From: DASYHS01 sp035998295
Lineage (GTDB): Bacteria > Pseudomonadota > Alphaproteobacteria > Azospirillales > Azospirillaceae
Assembly (NCBI RefSeq): GCF_035998295.1
Contig: NZ_DASYHS010000167.1
Span: 1 to 9,794 of the forward strand
Direction: 5' to 3'
DNA: 9,794 nucleotides
The position numbers and the translations under genes were made by a program. This document shows positions 1 through 8,737 of the stretch, one piece after another; within the stretch, counting starts at the first letter, position 1; every line of letters starts with the position of its first letter. The notes under the pieces were generated by a model. The model did not search any database. It saw only the letters and a program-made list of their open reading frames with translations, and was not told the origin of the DNA.

Positions 1-1
1 G

Positions 2-193
2 CCGGAAAGCCTGCCCGAGACGGTCGAGGCGACCCATGTCAGCCTGTTCGACGGCACGAACGAGGGCCTGAAGCTGAAGGACCGGCCGGTCTTCTCGGTG
101 CAGTACCATCCCGAAGCCTCTCCCGGCCCGCAGGACAGCCACTACCTGTTCGACCGCTTCGTGGACCTGATCCGGACAAACAAGCGCGCCTGA
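2..193 (+). CDS. carA: Carbamoyl-phosphate synthase small subunit, C-terminal end (partial)
   Basis: Only the last 63 residues and the TGA stop are present; the gene enters from the left edge. CarA is the class I glutamine amidotransferase subunit that releases ammonia from glutamine and channels it to CarB for carbamoyl phosphate, the precursor of pyrimidines and arginine. The segment contains the pattern FSVQYHPEASPGPQDS, in which the HPE carries the catalytic His and Glu of the amidotransferase triad, and the PGPxDS stretch is typical of CarA C-termini. The preceding region (THVSLFDGTNEGLKL) fits CarA, where the usual wording is VSLFDGTLEGL. The partner carB lies about 2.6 kb downstream rather than next door. 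Identity is firm; the N-terminal domain and the nucleophile Cys are outside the window. Confidence 0.95.
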   Translation, partial: PESLPETVEATHVSLFDGTNEGLKLKDRPVFSVQYHPEASPGPQDSHYLFDRFVDLIRTNKRA

Positions 194-242
194 GCGAAAA
201 CGGCGCGCGCAGGCGCGCCTGACGGGCCGTCCGCCCCGGGAC

Positions 243-269
243 CCCTTCTCCCGTCATGCGGGAGAAGGG
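243..269. repeat. Perfect 11-bp inverted repeat after carA
   Basis: CCCTTCTCCCG (243-253) and CGGGAGAAGGG (259-269) pair perfectly around a 5-base loop, TCATG, 50 bases after the carA stop. From memory, near-identical palindromes are scattered in many alphaproteobacterial intergenic regions, so this is probably a REP-like repeat. It could also end or stabilise the carA transcript, but no T-run follows it (the next bases are TCGATCGG), so I do not call it a standard intrinsic terminator. The rest of 194-353 holds a short GC palindrome at 210-221, an AT-richer stretch at 280-320 where a promoter for the next gene may lie, and a small UUCG-type hairpin at 315-329. Confidence 0.7.
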
Positions 270-353
270 TCGATCGGTAGCAGTTTTAACAGTTGATTCG
301 CATTTCAGGCATTACGGATCTTCGGTCCGCAATCGTCTCGCCTGGTAGTGCGC

Positions 354-1571
354 ATGTTTTCTCAACCAAGAGTCACGATCGCATTCGCCCTGGGCGGTCT
401 CCAGGGGTTCAACGGCCACGGCATCGGCTTCCTGGACGCCGCCCGGGAGCTGGAGGTGGAGCCGTCGGTGATCTCCTGCACCGGCTCCATGATCGGCTGG
501 GTCGCGACCTGGCTCGAAGGCCGCGAGCTGCTGCCCCTGCTGGCCGAGGCCATGGAGCGCGAGAGCCGGCACCCGCAGCAGGCGGAATGGCTCGGCCGGG
601 TCTGGCGCGCCGCGTCCGGGATGTCGGGACCGCTGCGCCCGGCGGTCGAGGAGTATTGGCGCCGCTGGCTGACGCCGCCGTTCGCCGCGGGCGACGGCGC
701 CTACGGCGTGCTTTCGCCGGCCTCCGGCCTCGCCAAGGCCTTCCTCGACCGCCTGATGCCGGCGCAAATCCTGTCGCCGCAGCCGGACCCGGAGGAGCGC
801 GAACGCATCGCGGCCGCGATCAACGCCAGCAGGGTCCCGGTCGTCTTCAACAGCTTCCAGCCGCAGACCGGGCGGGACTTCCTGCACGTCAATCCGGCCG
901 CGGCCGAGTTCCTCCAGGTCGAACCGCAGCCGCTCGCGTCCGACGCCAAGTTCAAGACGGTGTCGCCCGAGGCCGTCGCGGCCGCCCAGTGGCTCCACCA
1001 GTACGGCTTCGACGAGCGGAGCAACCCGCACGGCCTCATCAGCGGCACCTACCACCGCCAGTTCATCATCGCCGAGCTGCACATGGTCAACCGCATCTAC
1101 GCGGTCCGGCCGATCAACACGCGCTGGATCGGCGAGCTGCCCGCCAACTGGTTCGAGATGCGGGATTTCACGCGCAGGCTGTGGTTCAACGGCGCCTACT
1201 ACGCCGAGACCGCGCGCATGCGTCTCGTGAACCAGCTCGTGGAGACCGGGCGGCTGTCCGACGAGCTCTTCCGCCGCATCGAGCTGATCGAGGTGCAGGT
1301 CGAGGAACCCTACGAGGATTTCGGCCACGCCGCGGAAGAGCACGCGCTCTACCGGCGGGCGGCCGAGCGGGCGCGCGAGGTCCTCGGCGAGCGCGAGCAC
1401 GCCAGCGTGCCGTGCGGCCTGCCCGTTCCCTGCACGCAACTTGCCTCGAGGCTGGCGCTGGCGGAATTCCTGCCGCGGATCTCGAATGACATATGCTACT
1501 CGTGCGGGTATTATACCGATGCTCCACATCGAACCAGAGAAGAGATTCATGCCGGCACCGCCCAAGGGTAA
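354..1571 (+). CDS. Patatin-like family protein, probable catalytically inactive paralogue
   Basis: A 405-residue protein if started at ATG 354; an in-frame GTG at 348 is possible and neither has a clear ribosome site. The N-terminus has the patatin layout: a beta strand and Gly-rich loop (FALGGLQGFNGHGIGFLDAA, residues 11-30), then a strand into the nucleophile-elbow region (SCTGSMIGW, 41-49). At the expected Ser the residue is Gly44, followed by Ser45. The second dyad site reads ISGTY with Ser230, where patatins have Asp in DGG/DGA. Both catalytic positions therefore look lost. By eye it is about half identical over roughly 350 residues to the next gene, with shared blocks such as PVVFNSF and IYAVRPINTRWIGELPANWF. 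Beyond about residue 352 it has an unmatched tail of about 50 residues with Cys354, 360, 381 and 384, which overlaps the promoter and first 23 bases of the next gene. A non-catalytic partner or regulator of the neighbour is plausible; the patatin assignment is motif-based inference. Confidence 0.8.
   Translation: MFSQPRVTIAFALGGLQGFNGHGIGFLDAARELEVEPSVISCTGSMIGWVATWLEGRELLPLLAEAMERESRHPQQAEWLGRVWRAASGMSGPLRPAVEEYWRRWLTPPFAAGDGAYGVLSPASGLAKAFLDRLMPAQILSPQPDPEERERIAAAINASRVPVVFNSFQPQTGRDFLHVNPAAAEFLQVEPQPLASDAKFKTVSPEAVAAAQWLHQYGFDERSNPHGLISGTYHRQFIIAELHMVNRIYAVRPINTRWIGELPANWFEMRDFTRRLWFNGAYYAETARMRLVNQLVETGRLSDELFRRIELIEVQVEEPYEDFGHAAEEHALYRRAAERAREVLGEREHASVPCGLPVPCTQLASRLALAEFLPRISNDICYSCGYYTDAPHRTREEIHAGTAQG
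1486..1514 (+). promoter_or_regulatory. Sigma70-like promoter for the second patatin-like gene
   Basis: ATGACA (1486-1491, five of six matches to TTGACA) and TATTAT (1509-1514, five of six to TATAAT) are separated by exactly 17 bases. The predicted transcript start near 1521 gives a leader of about 28 bases before ATG 1549, with AGAGAAGAGA (1536-1545) as a ribosome site. The element lies inside the C-terminal tail of the upstream paralogue. It is one of the few AT-rich spots in a GC-rich region, which makes a chance match less likely. Confidence 0.6.
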
Positions 1572-2625
1572 GCGCGCCTTCGCATTCGGTGGCCTGGGCG
1601 GCTTCAACGCCCACGGGGTCGGCTTCCTCGAAGCCGCCCGCGAGCTGGACGTCCGCCCGTCGATCATCACCTGCACCAGCGGCATGATCGACTGGGTCGC
1701 GCGCTGGCTCGACGGGGAGGAGCTCCTGCCGCTCCTGCGCCAGCAGATCCAGCGCTCCAACAAGTTCCCGGTGCCGCTGGACTGGATGAACAGCCTGTGG
1801 ATCTCGTGGTTCGGCGATCCCGGCATCTTCCGCCCGGCGGTCCCGGAGTACTGGCGGCGCTGGATGACCCCGTTCGCGCCGGACGGCGCGCAGGCCGGGG
1901 ACGAGCAGCATCGGCGCAAGCTCGCGAAAGCGTTCCTCGACCGCATGTTCCCGGCCCAGCTCTACGTGCCCCAGCGCGGCCGCGCCGACGTCGAGCGCAT
2001 CGCGCGCGCCATGAACCGGAGCGAGATCCCGGTCGTCTTCAACAGCTTCCATCCCGCGACCGGGCTCGGCTACCTGCACGTCAACGAGGCCGGACGCGAC
2101 TTCCTGGGGGTCGAGTACGGCGAGGCCGGGGGCGGCGACAAATACCTCCCGATCGACGCGGATGCCGTGACCGCGGCGCTGTGGCTCTACTTCTACGGCT
2201 TCGAGCATGCCGACAACCCCCGCGGCCTGGTCGACGGCGCCTACAACCGGCAATTCATCATCCGCGAACTCTACATGGTCGACCGCATCTATGCAGTGCG
2301 CCCGATCAACACCCGCTGGATCGGCACGCTTCCGGCCAACTACTTCGAGATCCAGGACTTCACGACCGAGCTGTGGTTCAACTCCGCCTATGCCGCCGAG
2401 ACGGGGCAGATGGCCCTGATCAACCGCCTGATCGACGAAGGCAAGCTGCTGGACGACCGGTTCCGCCGCGTCGACCTGACCGAGATCCAGGTCGAGCGCC
2501 AGTACGGCTATTTCGACTTCTTCGTCGAGGAGATGGCGGTCTACGAGCGCTCGCACCGCCAGTCGCTGGAGACGCTCCGGGAGAAGGAAGGCGTCGCCGT
2601 CGCGGAACTGGTCGAGATGGCTTAG
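1549..2625 (+). CDS. Patatin-like phospholipase family protein (putative acyl hydrolase)
   Basis: A 358-residue protein from ATG 1549, chosen because a purine-rich ribosome site (AGAGAAGAGA) sits 3 bases upstream and the predicted promoter start falls near 1521. An in-frame ATG at 1519 would add ten residues but leaves no leader. Patatin-like features: Gly-rich oxyanion-type loop (FAFGGLGGFNAHGVGFLEAA, residues 11-30), a TCTSGM elbow with Ser44 at the nucleophile position, and VDGAY with Asp229 matching the DGG/DGA motif of the Ser-Asp dyad. The elbow is not canonical: GxSxG becomes C-T-S-G-M, so both flanking Gly positions are changed. PVVFNSFHPATGLGYLHVN (161-179 region) resembles the strand preceding the second half of patatin domains. 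No signal peptide or membrane segment is visible, so a cytosolic or peripherally membrane-bound protein is likely. If active it would cleave acyl esters of lipids; the substrate is unknown. The gene lies between carA and carB, after a paralogue that lacks both catalytic residues. Confidence 0.83.
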   Translation: MPAPPKGKRAFAFGGLGGFNAHGVGFLEAARELDVRPSIITCTSGMIDWVARWLDGEELLPLLRQQIQRSNKFPVPLDWMNSLWISWFGDPGIFRPAVPEYWRRWMTPFAPDGAQAGDEQHRRKLAKAFLDRMFPAQLYVPQRGRADVERIARAMNRSEIPVVFNSFHPATGLGYLHVNEAGRDFLGVEYGEAGGGDKYLPIDADAVTAALWLYFYGFEHADNPRGLVDGAYNRQFIIRELYMVDRIYAVRPINTRWIGTLPANYFEIQDFTTELWFNSAYAAETGQMALINRLIDEGKLLDDRFRRVDLTEIQVERQYGYFDFFVEEMAVYERSHRQSLETLREKEGVAVAELVEMA

Positions 2626-2653
2626 CGCCGGGCGCGAAAAGAAAAACCAGCGC

Positions 2654-2682
2654 TTCACGCCGCGGGTTCCTATCTCTATAAC
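2654..2682 (+). promoter_or_regulatory. Candidate promoter for carB
   Basis: TTCACG (2654-2659, four of six to TTGACA) and TATAAC (2677-2682, five of six to TATAAT) are 17 bases apart, just after the stop of the patatin-like gene. The predicted start is near 2689, giving carB a leader of about 84 bases that contains the hairpin at 2694-2720. The match is moderate, but its position and spacing support independent transcription of carB. Confidence 0.5.
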
Positions 2683-2693
2683 GTCCCGTTGAC

Positions 2694-2724
2694 CACCCCC
2701 TCGCCCATCCGGCGGGGGTGTTTT
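2694..2724 (+). terminator. Hairpin plus TTTT between patatin-like gene and carB
   Basis: CACCCCC (2694-2700) pairs with GGGGGTG (2714-2720), continued after a 2-base bulge by GCC (2703-2705) with GGC (2711-2713), loop CATCC, and followed at once by TTTT (2721-2724). This is a strong GC stem with a short T-run, as expected for an intrinsic terminator of the upstream gene. It lies 48 bases before the carB ATG and downstream of the candidate carB promoter, so it may instead sit in the carB leader and act as an attenuator-like element. A second perfect palindrome, CGCGCCCGGGCGCG, follows at 2733-2746. Confidence 0.6.
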
Positions 2725-2772
2725 GCTGCGCCCGCGCCCGGGCGCGTCGCCCCATTCGCGAGCGCACAGAGC

Positions 2773-6012
<3,240 letters not shown>

Positions 6013-6025
6013 GACCGGAGATGGG

Positions 6026-6060
6026 CGCCGCGGCTTTCGGCCGCGGCGGGCGTCTTCTTC
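6026..6060 (+). terminator. Probable terminator after carB
   Basis: CGCCGCGGC (6026-6034) pairs perfectly with GCCGCGGCG (6040-6048) around the loop TTTCG. Pyrimidine-rich sequence with an interrupted T-run (TCTTCTTC, 6053-6060) follows. It begins 13 bases after the carB stop and ends 20 bases before the greA ATG, so it probably limits readthrough from carB into greA. I see no convincing separate greA promoter, so partial readthrough is possible. Confidence 0.65.
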
Positions 6061-6079
6061 AGCTTTAGTGGACCGGGAA

Positions 6080-6553
6080 ATGGAAAAAGTTCCGATGACG
6101 GCAGCGGGATACGACCGGCTGCAGGAGGAATTGAAGCATCTGAAGCATGTCGAGCGTCCGGCCGTGATCAAGGCGATCGCGGAGGCGCGCGAGCACGGCG
6201 ACCTCTCGGAGAACGCGGAGTATCACGCCGCCCGGGAGCGCCAGAGCTTCATCGAGGGACGCGTCCTGGAGCTGGAAGACAAGATCAGCCGCGCCGAAGT
6301 GATCGACGTGTCCAAGCTTTCGGGCGACGTCATCAAGTTCGGCGCCACCATCACGGTCGCCGACGAGGATACCGACGAGGAGATGACCTACCAGATTGTC
6401 GGCCAGGACGAGAGCGACATCAAGTCCGGCCGCCTGTCCGTGACGTCGCCTCTCGCCCGTGCGCTGATCGGCAAGCAGGTCGGCGACATGGTCGAGGTGA
6501 GCACGCCCGGCGGCTCGAAGAGCTACGAGATCGTCAAGGTCGATTACCGCTGA
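6080..6553 (+). CDS. greA: Transcription elongation factor GreA
   Basis: A 157-residue protein, the usual GreA length. It binds backtracked RNA polymerase through the secondary channel and stimulates cleavage of the 3' RNA end, rescuing stalled complexes. ATG 6080 gives MEKVPMTAAGYDRLQEEL, the standard alphaproteobacterial GreA opening; a GTG at 6068 would add four residues and is less likely. The N-terminal coiled coil (about 1-75) carries the acidic tip GDLSENAEYHAA with Asp41 and Glu44, the pair that coordinates the catalytic Mg in E. coli GreA. The C-terminal globular domain (about 80-157) ends in the typical TPGGSKSYEIVKVDYR. The gene follows carB, an arrangement shared by many proteobacteria, and is followed after 20 bases by the VOC gene. 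Confidence 0.98.
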   Translation: MEKVPMTAAGYDRLQEELKHLKHVERPAVIKAIAEAREHGDLSENAEYHAARERQSFIEGRVLELEDKISRAEVIDVSKLSGDVIKFGATITVADEDTDEEMTYQIVGQDESDIKSGRLSVTSPLARALIGKQVGDMVEVSTPGGSKSYEIVKVDYR

Positions 6554-6573
6554 CCCGGACCGTGAGAACGCCC

Positions 6574-6987
6574 ATGCCCCCGTTCCATCTCGCCTTTCCC
6601 GTCCATGACCTCGCCGAGGCGCGCGCCTTCTACGGCACGCTGCTCGGCTGCCCGGAAGGCCGTTCTTCCGAGCACTGGGTGGACTTCGACTTCTACGGGC
6701 ACCAGATCGTCGCCCATCTCTCGCCCGACGAGGTCGGCCACCGGGCGACCAGCGCGGTCGACGGCGAAGCGGTGCCGGTGCGCCATTTCGGCGTCGTGCT
6801 GCCGGTGGAGGAATGGCACCGCCTGGCCGAGACCCTGAAGACGGCCGGACGCGACTTCATCATCGAGCCGCAGGTCCGCTTCAAGGGCGAGGTCGGGGAG
6901 CAGTACACGATGTTCCTGCTCGACCCCTCCGGCAATGCCCTGGAATTCAAGGCGTTCCGCGACCCGGCGATGCTGTTCGCGCACTGA
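6574..6987 (+). CDS. VOC-superfamily (glyoxalase/dioxygenase-like) protein
   Basis: A 137-residue protein with one full vicinal-oxygen-chelate domain, made of two beta-alpha-beta-beta-beta units (about 1-60 and 68-128). ATG 6574 follows GTGAGAAC, which offers a GAGAA ribosome site; GTG 6562 is an alternative. Likely metal ligands are His5 (FHLAF), His71 (VRHFGV) and Glu124 (GNALEFKAF), the standard VOC pattern, and LLDPSGNALEFK is a family hallmark. The sequence resembles uncharacterised single-domain VOC proteins annotated as glyoxalase/bleomycin resistance/dioxygenase. The reaction and substrate cannot be read from it. It lies 20 bases after greA, probably in the same transcript, and is convergent with the regulator gene, whose stop is only 9 bases away, with no terminator between them. 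Confidence 0.9.
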   Translation: MPPFHLAFPVHDLAEARAFYGTLLGCPEGRSSEHWVDFDFYGHQIVAHLSPDEVGHRATSAVDGEAVPVRHFGVVLPVEEWHRLAETLKTAGRDFIIEPQVRFKGEVGEQYTMFLLDPSGNALEFKAFRDPAMLFAH

Positions 6988-6996
6988 AGGCGCGCC

Positions 6997-7518
6997 TCAC
7001 TCCTCCAGTTCTTCCTCTTCCTCGTCCTCGGGCAGGTCGCCGACCTCGGTGTCGATCGGCACGCCCGGCAGGTACTTGGAGTTGCGGATGGCCAGGGCCG
7101 ACTTGACGTGGCTGACGTTGGGCGCCGCGGTCAGCTTGGTCGTCAGGAAGCGCTGGTAGGCGTCCCAGTCCTCCGCCACGACCTTCAGCAGGAAGTCGGT
7201 CTCGCCGGCCAGCATGTGGCACTCGCGCACGAGCGGCCAGCTGTTGACCAGGTCCTCGAACTTCTTCAGGTCGACCTCGGCCTGGCTGGTCAGGCCCACC
7301 TGCGCGAACACGGTCACCCCGAAGCCCAAGGCCTCCGGATTTATGTCGGCGTGGTAACCGCGGATGTAATCGGCTTCTTCCAGCGCGCGGACTCGACGCA
7401 GGCAGGGTGGAGCCGAGATGCCTGCGCGCCGCGCCAGCTCGACGTTGGTCATCCGACCGTCGTTCTGAAGGTCGCGTAGGATTCGCCGGTCTATCCGGTC
7501 GAGTTTAACTCGCCGCAT
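6997..7518 (-). CDS. Lrp/AsnC family transcriptional regulator
   Basis: A 173-residue protein read from ATG at 7518 (MRRVKLDRIDRRILRDLQND). A longer upstream reading exists but is not family-like, and AAGAGAC just before this ATG can act as ribosome site. The N-terminal winged HTH of the AsnC type spans about 5-65 (LDRIDRRILRDLQ, then MTNVELARRAGISAPPCLRRVRALEEADYI). The C-terminal RAM/AsnC effector-binding domain spans about 68-152, with AGETDFLLKV matching the GxxDF/Y motif used for amino-acid binding and octamer formation. Such proteins sense amino acids and control transport or metabolism genes, often their own as well. Residues 157-173 form an unusual tail with 11 acidic residues of 17 (ending EDEEEEELEE), absent from E. 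coli Lrp as I know it. The gene is divergent from the ELM1-like gene, so that 182-base gap is a natural site for its control. Confidence 0.95.
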   Translation of the reverse strand: MRRVKLDRIDRRILRDLQNDGRMTNVELARRAGISAPPCLRRVRALEEADYIRGYHADINPEALGFGVTVFAQVGLTSQAEVDLKKFEDLVNSWPLVRECHMLAGETDFLLKVVAEDWDAYQRFLTTKLTAAPNVSHVKSALAIRNSKYLPGVPIDTEVGDLPEDEEEEELEE

Positions 7519-7556
7519 GATTGTCTCTTGTAGCCTCTGTGCGGGTTCAAGCAAGG

Positions 7557-7585
7557 ATATTACCCTGCGTCCTGATTTAAGCCAA
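7557..7585 (-). promoter_or_regulatory. Candidate promoter of the Lrp/AsnC gene
   Basis: Read on the minus strand, TTGGCT (7585-7580) and TAATAT (7562-7557) are 17 bases apart, each matching four of six consensus bases. The implied start near 7550 gives a leader of about 31 bases. A short dyad, TTCAC (7592-7596) with GTGAA (7605-7609), lies immediately upstream of the -35 and could be an operator. No equally good promoter for the rightward ELM1-like gene was found in 7519-7700. Confidence 0.4.
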
Positions 7586-7700
7586 GATGCCTTCACCCAC
7601 AAGAGTGAAACTTTATGACACGCCGCACAAATTCGCGGAATTCGACATACGCCCGCCTTGGGGCCGGCCGGCATGCGCTCCACGCGGGACGCCAGGCGCG

Positions 7701-8681
7701 ATGACGGCGCCGAGCTGCTGGATCGTCACCGACGGCAAGCCCGGCATGGAGAACCAGTGCCTGGGCCTTGCCCGGGCCCTCGGCTTCGATCCCGTCATCA
7801 AGCGGGTGCGCCTGCGCGCGCCCTGGAAGCAGCTCAGCCCGTACCTGAAGCTCGGCAGCCGGTTCGCGGCCGGTCCGGGCGGCGACCCGATCGCCCCGCC
7901 CTGGCCCGACCTGCTGATCGCGTCGGGACGCAGTTCGATCGCCCCCTCGCTCGCCGCGCGCAAGCTGTCGGGCGGGCGCACCTTCACGGTCCAGATCCAG
8001 GACCCGCAGATCCCGGCCCGTTGGTTCGACCTGGTCGTCGTGCCCCGCCACGACCGGCTGCGGGGCGAGAACGTGGTCGCCACGCGCGGTGCGCTGCACC
8101 ACGTCACGCCGGAGGCGCTGGCCGCCGCGGCCGCCCGGCTCGGGCCGGGGCTGGCCCATCTGCCGCATCCGCGAGTCGCGGTCCTGGTCGGCGGCGACAA
8201 CGGCGTCTATCGCCTGACCGAGGCGCTGGCGGCCGAACTGGCCGACCGGCTCGCGGCACTGGCGCGCGGGCACGGCGTCGGGCTGATGGTGACGCCGTCG
8301 CGCCGCACGGGGGCCGCCAACGAGGCGATCCTGCGCCAGCGGCTCGCCGGCCTGCCGGCGGTCGTCTGGGACGGGGCGGGCGACAACCCCTATCTGGGCT
8401 TCCTCGGCCTCGCGGACCATGTCGTGGTCACCTGCGACAGCGTGTCGATGGTGTCGGAGGCCGCTTCCACCGGCAAGCCCGTGCACGTCGTCGACCTCGA
8501 GGGCGGATCGCCGAAGTTCCGCAGCTTCCACGCGGCGTTGCGCGCCGAGGGCATCGTCCGCCCCTTTACCGGCGCCCTGCCCTCCTGGCGCTACGAGCCG
8601 CTCGACGACACGGGGCTGGTCGCGGACGAAATCCGCAGGAGGCTCGCGACGAAACGTCCCGCCCGCGACGCGGCGCATTGA
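7701..8681 (+). CDS. ELM1/DUF1022-family protein (GT-B-like fold)
   Basis: A 326-residue protein related to plant mitochondrial fission factor ELM1 and its many bacterial homologues. ATG 7701 (MTAPSCWIVTDGKPGMENQC) is chosen because the family begins at this TDGKxGMxNQ block; ATG 7587 would add 38 residues with no family character. An AGG 4 bases before ATG 7701 is a weak ribosome site. Family motifs in order: TDGKPGMENQCLGLA (10-24); SGRSSIAPSLAAR (75-87); QIQDP (98-102); VLVGGDNGVYRL (161-172); VTPSRRTG (197-204); WDGAGDNPYLGFLGLADHVV (223-242); and TCDSVSMVSEAASTGKPVHV (244-263). The layout resembles GT-B glycosyltransferases, and I recall the Pfam family being grouped with that fold, but no bacterial activity is established to my knowledge. 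No signal peptide or membrane helix is visible. It starts a rightward group with two oxygenase genes, which fits a role in modifying a cell-surface or small-molecule product, but this is inference. Confidence 0.93.
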   Translation: MTAPSCWIVTDGKPGMENQCLGLARALGFDPVIKRVRLRAPWKQLSPYLKLGSRFAAGPGGDPIAPPWPDLLIASGRSSIAPSLAARKLSGGRTFTVQIQDPQIPARWFDLVVVPRHDRLRGENVVATRGALHHVTPEALAAAAARLGPGLAHLPHPRVAVLVGGDNGVYRLTEALAAELADRLAALARGHGVGLMVTPSRRTGAANEAILRQRLAGLPAVVWDGAGDNPYLGFLGLADHVVVTCDSVSMVSEAASTGKPVHVVDLEGGSPKFRSFHAALRAEGIVRPFTGALPSWRYEPLDDTGLVADEIRRRLATKRPARDAAH

Positions 8682-8737
8682 GTTTGGCGCGTCGCGTCAC
8701 TAGTAATTCGGACTACGACCCCAGGGACGTCGACCGC

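Noticed and set aside
293..321. TTGATT (293-298) as a -35 box for the first patatin-like gene
   Set aside because: No acceptable -10 box is found 16-18 bases downstream, so a promoter here cannot be supported despite the AT-richer sequence.
315..329. Small UUCG-type hairpin upstream of the first patatin-like gene
   Set aside because: The stem is only five pairs with a bulge and no T-run follows; too weak to call a terminator or regulatory element.
312..1946. Long minus-strand open frame across the two patatin-like genes
   Set aside because: It is antisense to two plus-strand proteins that are clearly homologous to each other, and its own product shows no family pattern.
2689..2772. TTG 2689 as the carB start, adding 28 residues
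   Set aside because: CarB proteins start at the MPKRTDI block. The extension is encoded by the hairpin leader and has no family similarity.
7658..8737. Upstream open extension of the first oxygenase frame, which would make a 589-residue fusion
   Set aside because: It overlaps the ELM1-like gene in another frame, and its translation is Arg/Ala/Gly-rich noise. The oxygenase domain begins after ATG 8738, which has its own ribosome site.
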